Positions 63,258 to 64,000 of a DNA stretch of 64,000 nucleotides are shown here, piece by piece. Origin of the DNA: Martinezella multihospitum (GTDB lineage Bacteria; Pseudomonadota; Alphaproteobacteria; Rhizobiales; Rhizobiaceae). Location of the stretch: positions 124,001 through 188,000 of the forward strand of contig NZ_FMAG01000010.1 of assembly GCF_900094585.1 (NCBI RefSeq). Reading direction: 5' to 3'. Position numbers and translations under genes: made by a program. The notes under the pieces were generated by a model, which worked only from the letters and a program-made list of their open reading frames with translations, did no database searches and was not told the DNA's origin. The first letter of the stretch is position 1; every line of letters starts with the position of its first letter.

Positions 63258-64000
63258 ATGGAAAAGAAATTCGCGTCGCAGGGCGATCTCACCGAAAAGA
63301 AGGTTACTTTCAGTGAGATCGGGAGGGATCTTTACGCCTTTACCGCAGAAGGAGATCCGAATTCGGGAGTGATCATTGGCGACGACAGTGTCATGGTCAT
63401 CGAGGCGCAGGCCACGCCGCGCCTGGCCAGGAAGGTCGTCGAATGCATTCGCTCAGTAACCGATAAGCCGATCAAGCATGTCGTGCTGACCCATTACCAT
63501 GCTGTCCGCGTTCTCGGCGCATCGGCATTCGGCGACACAGAGATAATCATGTCGGACATTGCCCGCGCGCAGGTCGAGGAACGCGGCCAGGAGGACTGGG
63601 ATTCTGAATTCGGTCGCTTCCCCCGTCTCTTTGAAGGCCACGAGGAAATTCCTGGCCTGACTTGGCCGACGACCACTTATTCCGGCAAGATGACCGTCTA
63701 TCTCGGAAAGCGTAAAGTCGAGATCATGCATCTCGGTCGCTCGCACACAGCTGGCGATTCGGTTATCTGGGTGCCGGATGAAGAAGTGATGTTTACCGGC
63801 GATATCGTCGAATATCATTCCGCCTGCTATTGCGGCGATGCGCATTTCACCGATTGGCCGCAGACCCTTAAGGAGATCGCCAAGTATAATCCCAAGTCAA
63901 TCGTGCCGGGTCGTGGCGACGCGCTCGTCGGCCACGACATGGTTGCCAAGGCCATCGCCAGCACCACCGACTTTCTCGAGAGCACCTACAAGCCGATCGC
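63258..64000 (+). CDS. Metallo-beta-lactamase-fold hydrolase (partial, runs off window)
   Basis: The frame opens at ATG 63258 after CAGGAGA and continues to the window end (at least 247 codons). It encodes an MBL-fold hydrolase related to those in aromatic catabolic clusters. HYHAVR (H79, H81) replaces the usual HxHxDH, so the Asp/His of the second metal site is changed; MHLGRSHTAGDSVIW and FTGDIVEY supply the later ligands. The odd first motif suggests a single-metal or non-classical site. Its link with maiA suggests a side activity in the homogentisate route; function unknown. Confidence 0.75.
   Translation, partial: MEKKFASQGDLTEKKVTFSEIGRDLYAFTAEGDPNSGVIIGDDSVMVIEAQATPRLARKVVECIRSVTDKPIKHVVLTHYHAVRVLGASAFGDTEIIMSDIARAQVEERGQEDWDSEFGRFPRLFEGHEEIPGLTWPTTTYSGKMTVYLGKRKVEIMHLGRSHTAGDSVIWVPDEEVMFTGDIVEYHSACYCGDAHFTDWPQTLKEIAKYNPKSIVPGRGDALVGHDMVAKAIASTTDFLESTYKPI

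Noticed and set aside
1-64000. rRNA, tRNA, phage, toxin-antitoxin, secretion or defence genes
   Set aside because: None recognised by reading either strand, although short tRNAs or small RNAs cannot be excluded without a dedicated search.

Overview
The window looks like a catabolic stretch of a Rhizobiaceae genome (Rhizobium/Agrobacterium type, an inference). It has high GC, many ABC importers, and a TarD-like D-tartrate dehydratase close to the Bradyrhizobium enzyme. It also carries an inositol-dehydrogenase transporter operon and IS21 and regulator relics of the kind found on rhizobial megaplasmids or chromids. I saw no rRNA, tRNA, CRISPR, prophage or defence locus. Nearly every gene is for uptake, breakdown or local regulation of carbon and nitrogen compounds.

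Layout. (1) 1-2600: the end of a DctA-like dicarboxylate carrier, D-tartrate dehydratase, then a graveyard of three relics (HxlR regulator, NADP reductase, truncated RpiR). (2) 2718-8799: an inositol-type CUT2 ABC operon with a dehydrogenase and a TIM-barrel isomerase, divergent from a LacI regulator with twin operators between them. (3) 9166-12321: a chemoreceptor and an AraC regulator. (4) 12518-25270: two sugar ABC operons, one CUT2 with isomerase, RpiR and ribokinase and one CUT1, plus a FucU/RbsD mutarotase; both operons carry the same inverted repeat upstream. (5) 25271-26525: decayed DNA with IstB and LysR relics. (6) 26526-31572: AraC, a decarboxylase-type amidohydrolase, TetR with twin operators, a flavin monooxygenase and an F420-reductase-like protein. 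(7) 31814-39277: AraC, class III aminotransferase, a polar amino acid importer lacking its ATPase gene, LysR and an MFS exporter.

(8) 39364-50140 is the least explained block. It has a fused ATPase-permease, a second permease, two paralogous binding proteins, a cyclase-family hydrolase, two EthD proteins, an SMP-30 lactonase and a divergent SDR. Together these look like a dedicated uptake and degradation route for an unknown compound, probably with a lactone intermediate. (9) 50233-64000 is the homogentisate pathway: HmgA, FahA and MaiA, a MarR regulator with its operator, a Liv-type importer with a fused permease-ATPase, two metallo-beta-lactamase-fold hydrolases and a CocE/NonD hydrolase.

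Regulatory architecture recurs. Five of the seven substrate-binding-protein genes are followed directly by a clear stem-loop, and several divergent pairs carry clear inverted-repeat operators. Substrates, where named, are inferred from family resemblance and neighbours only.
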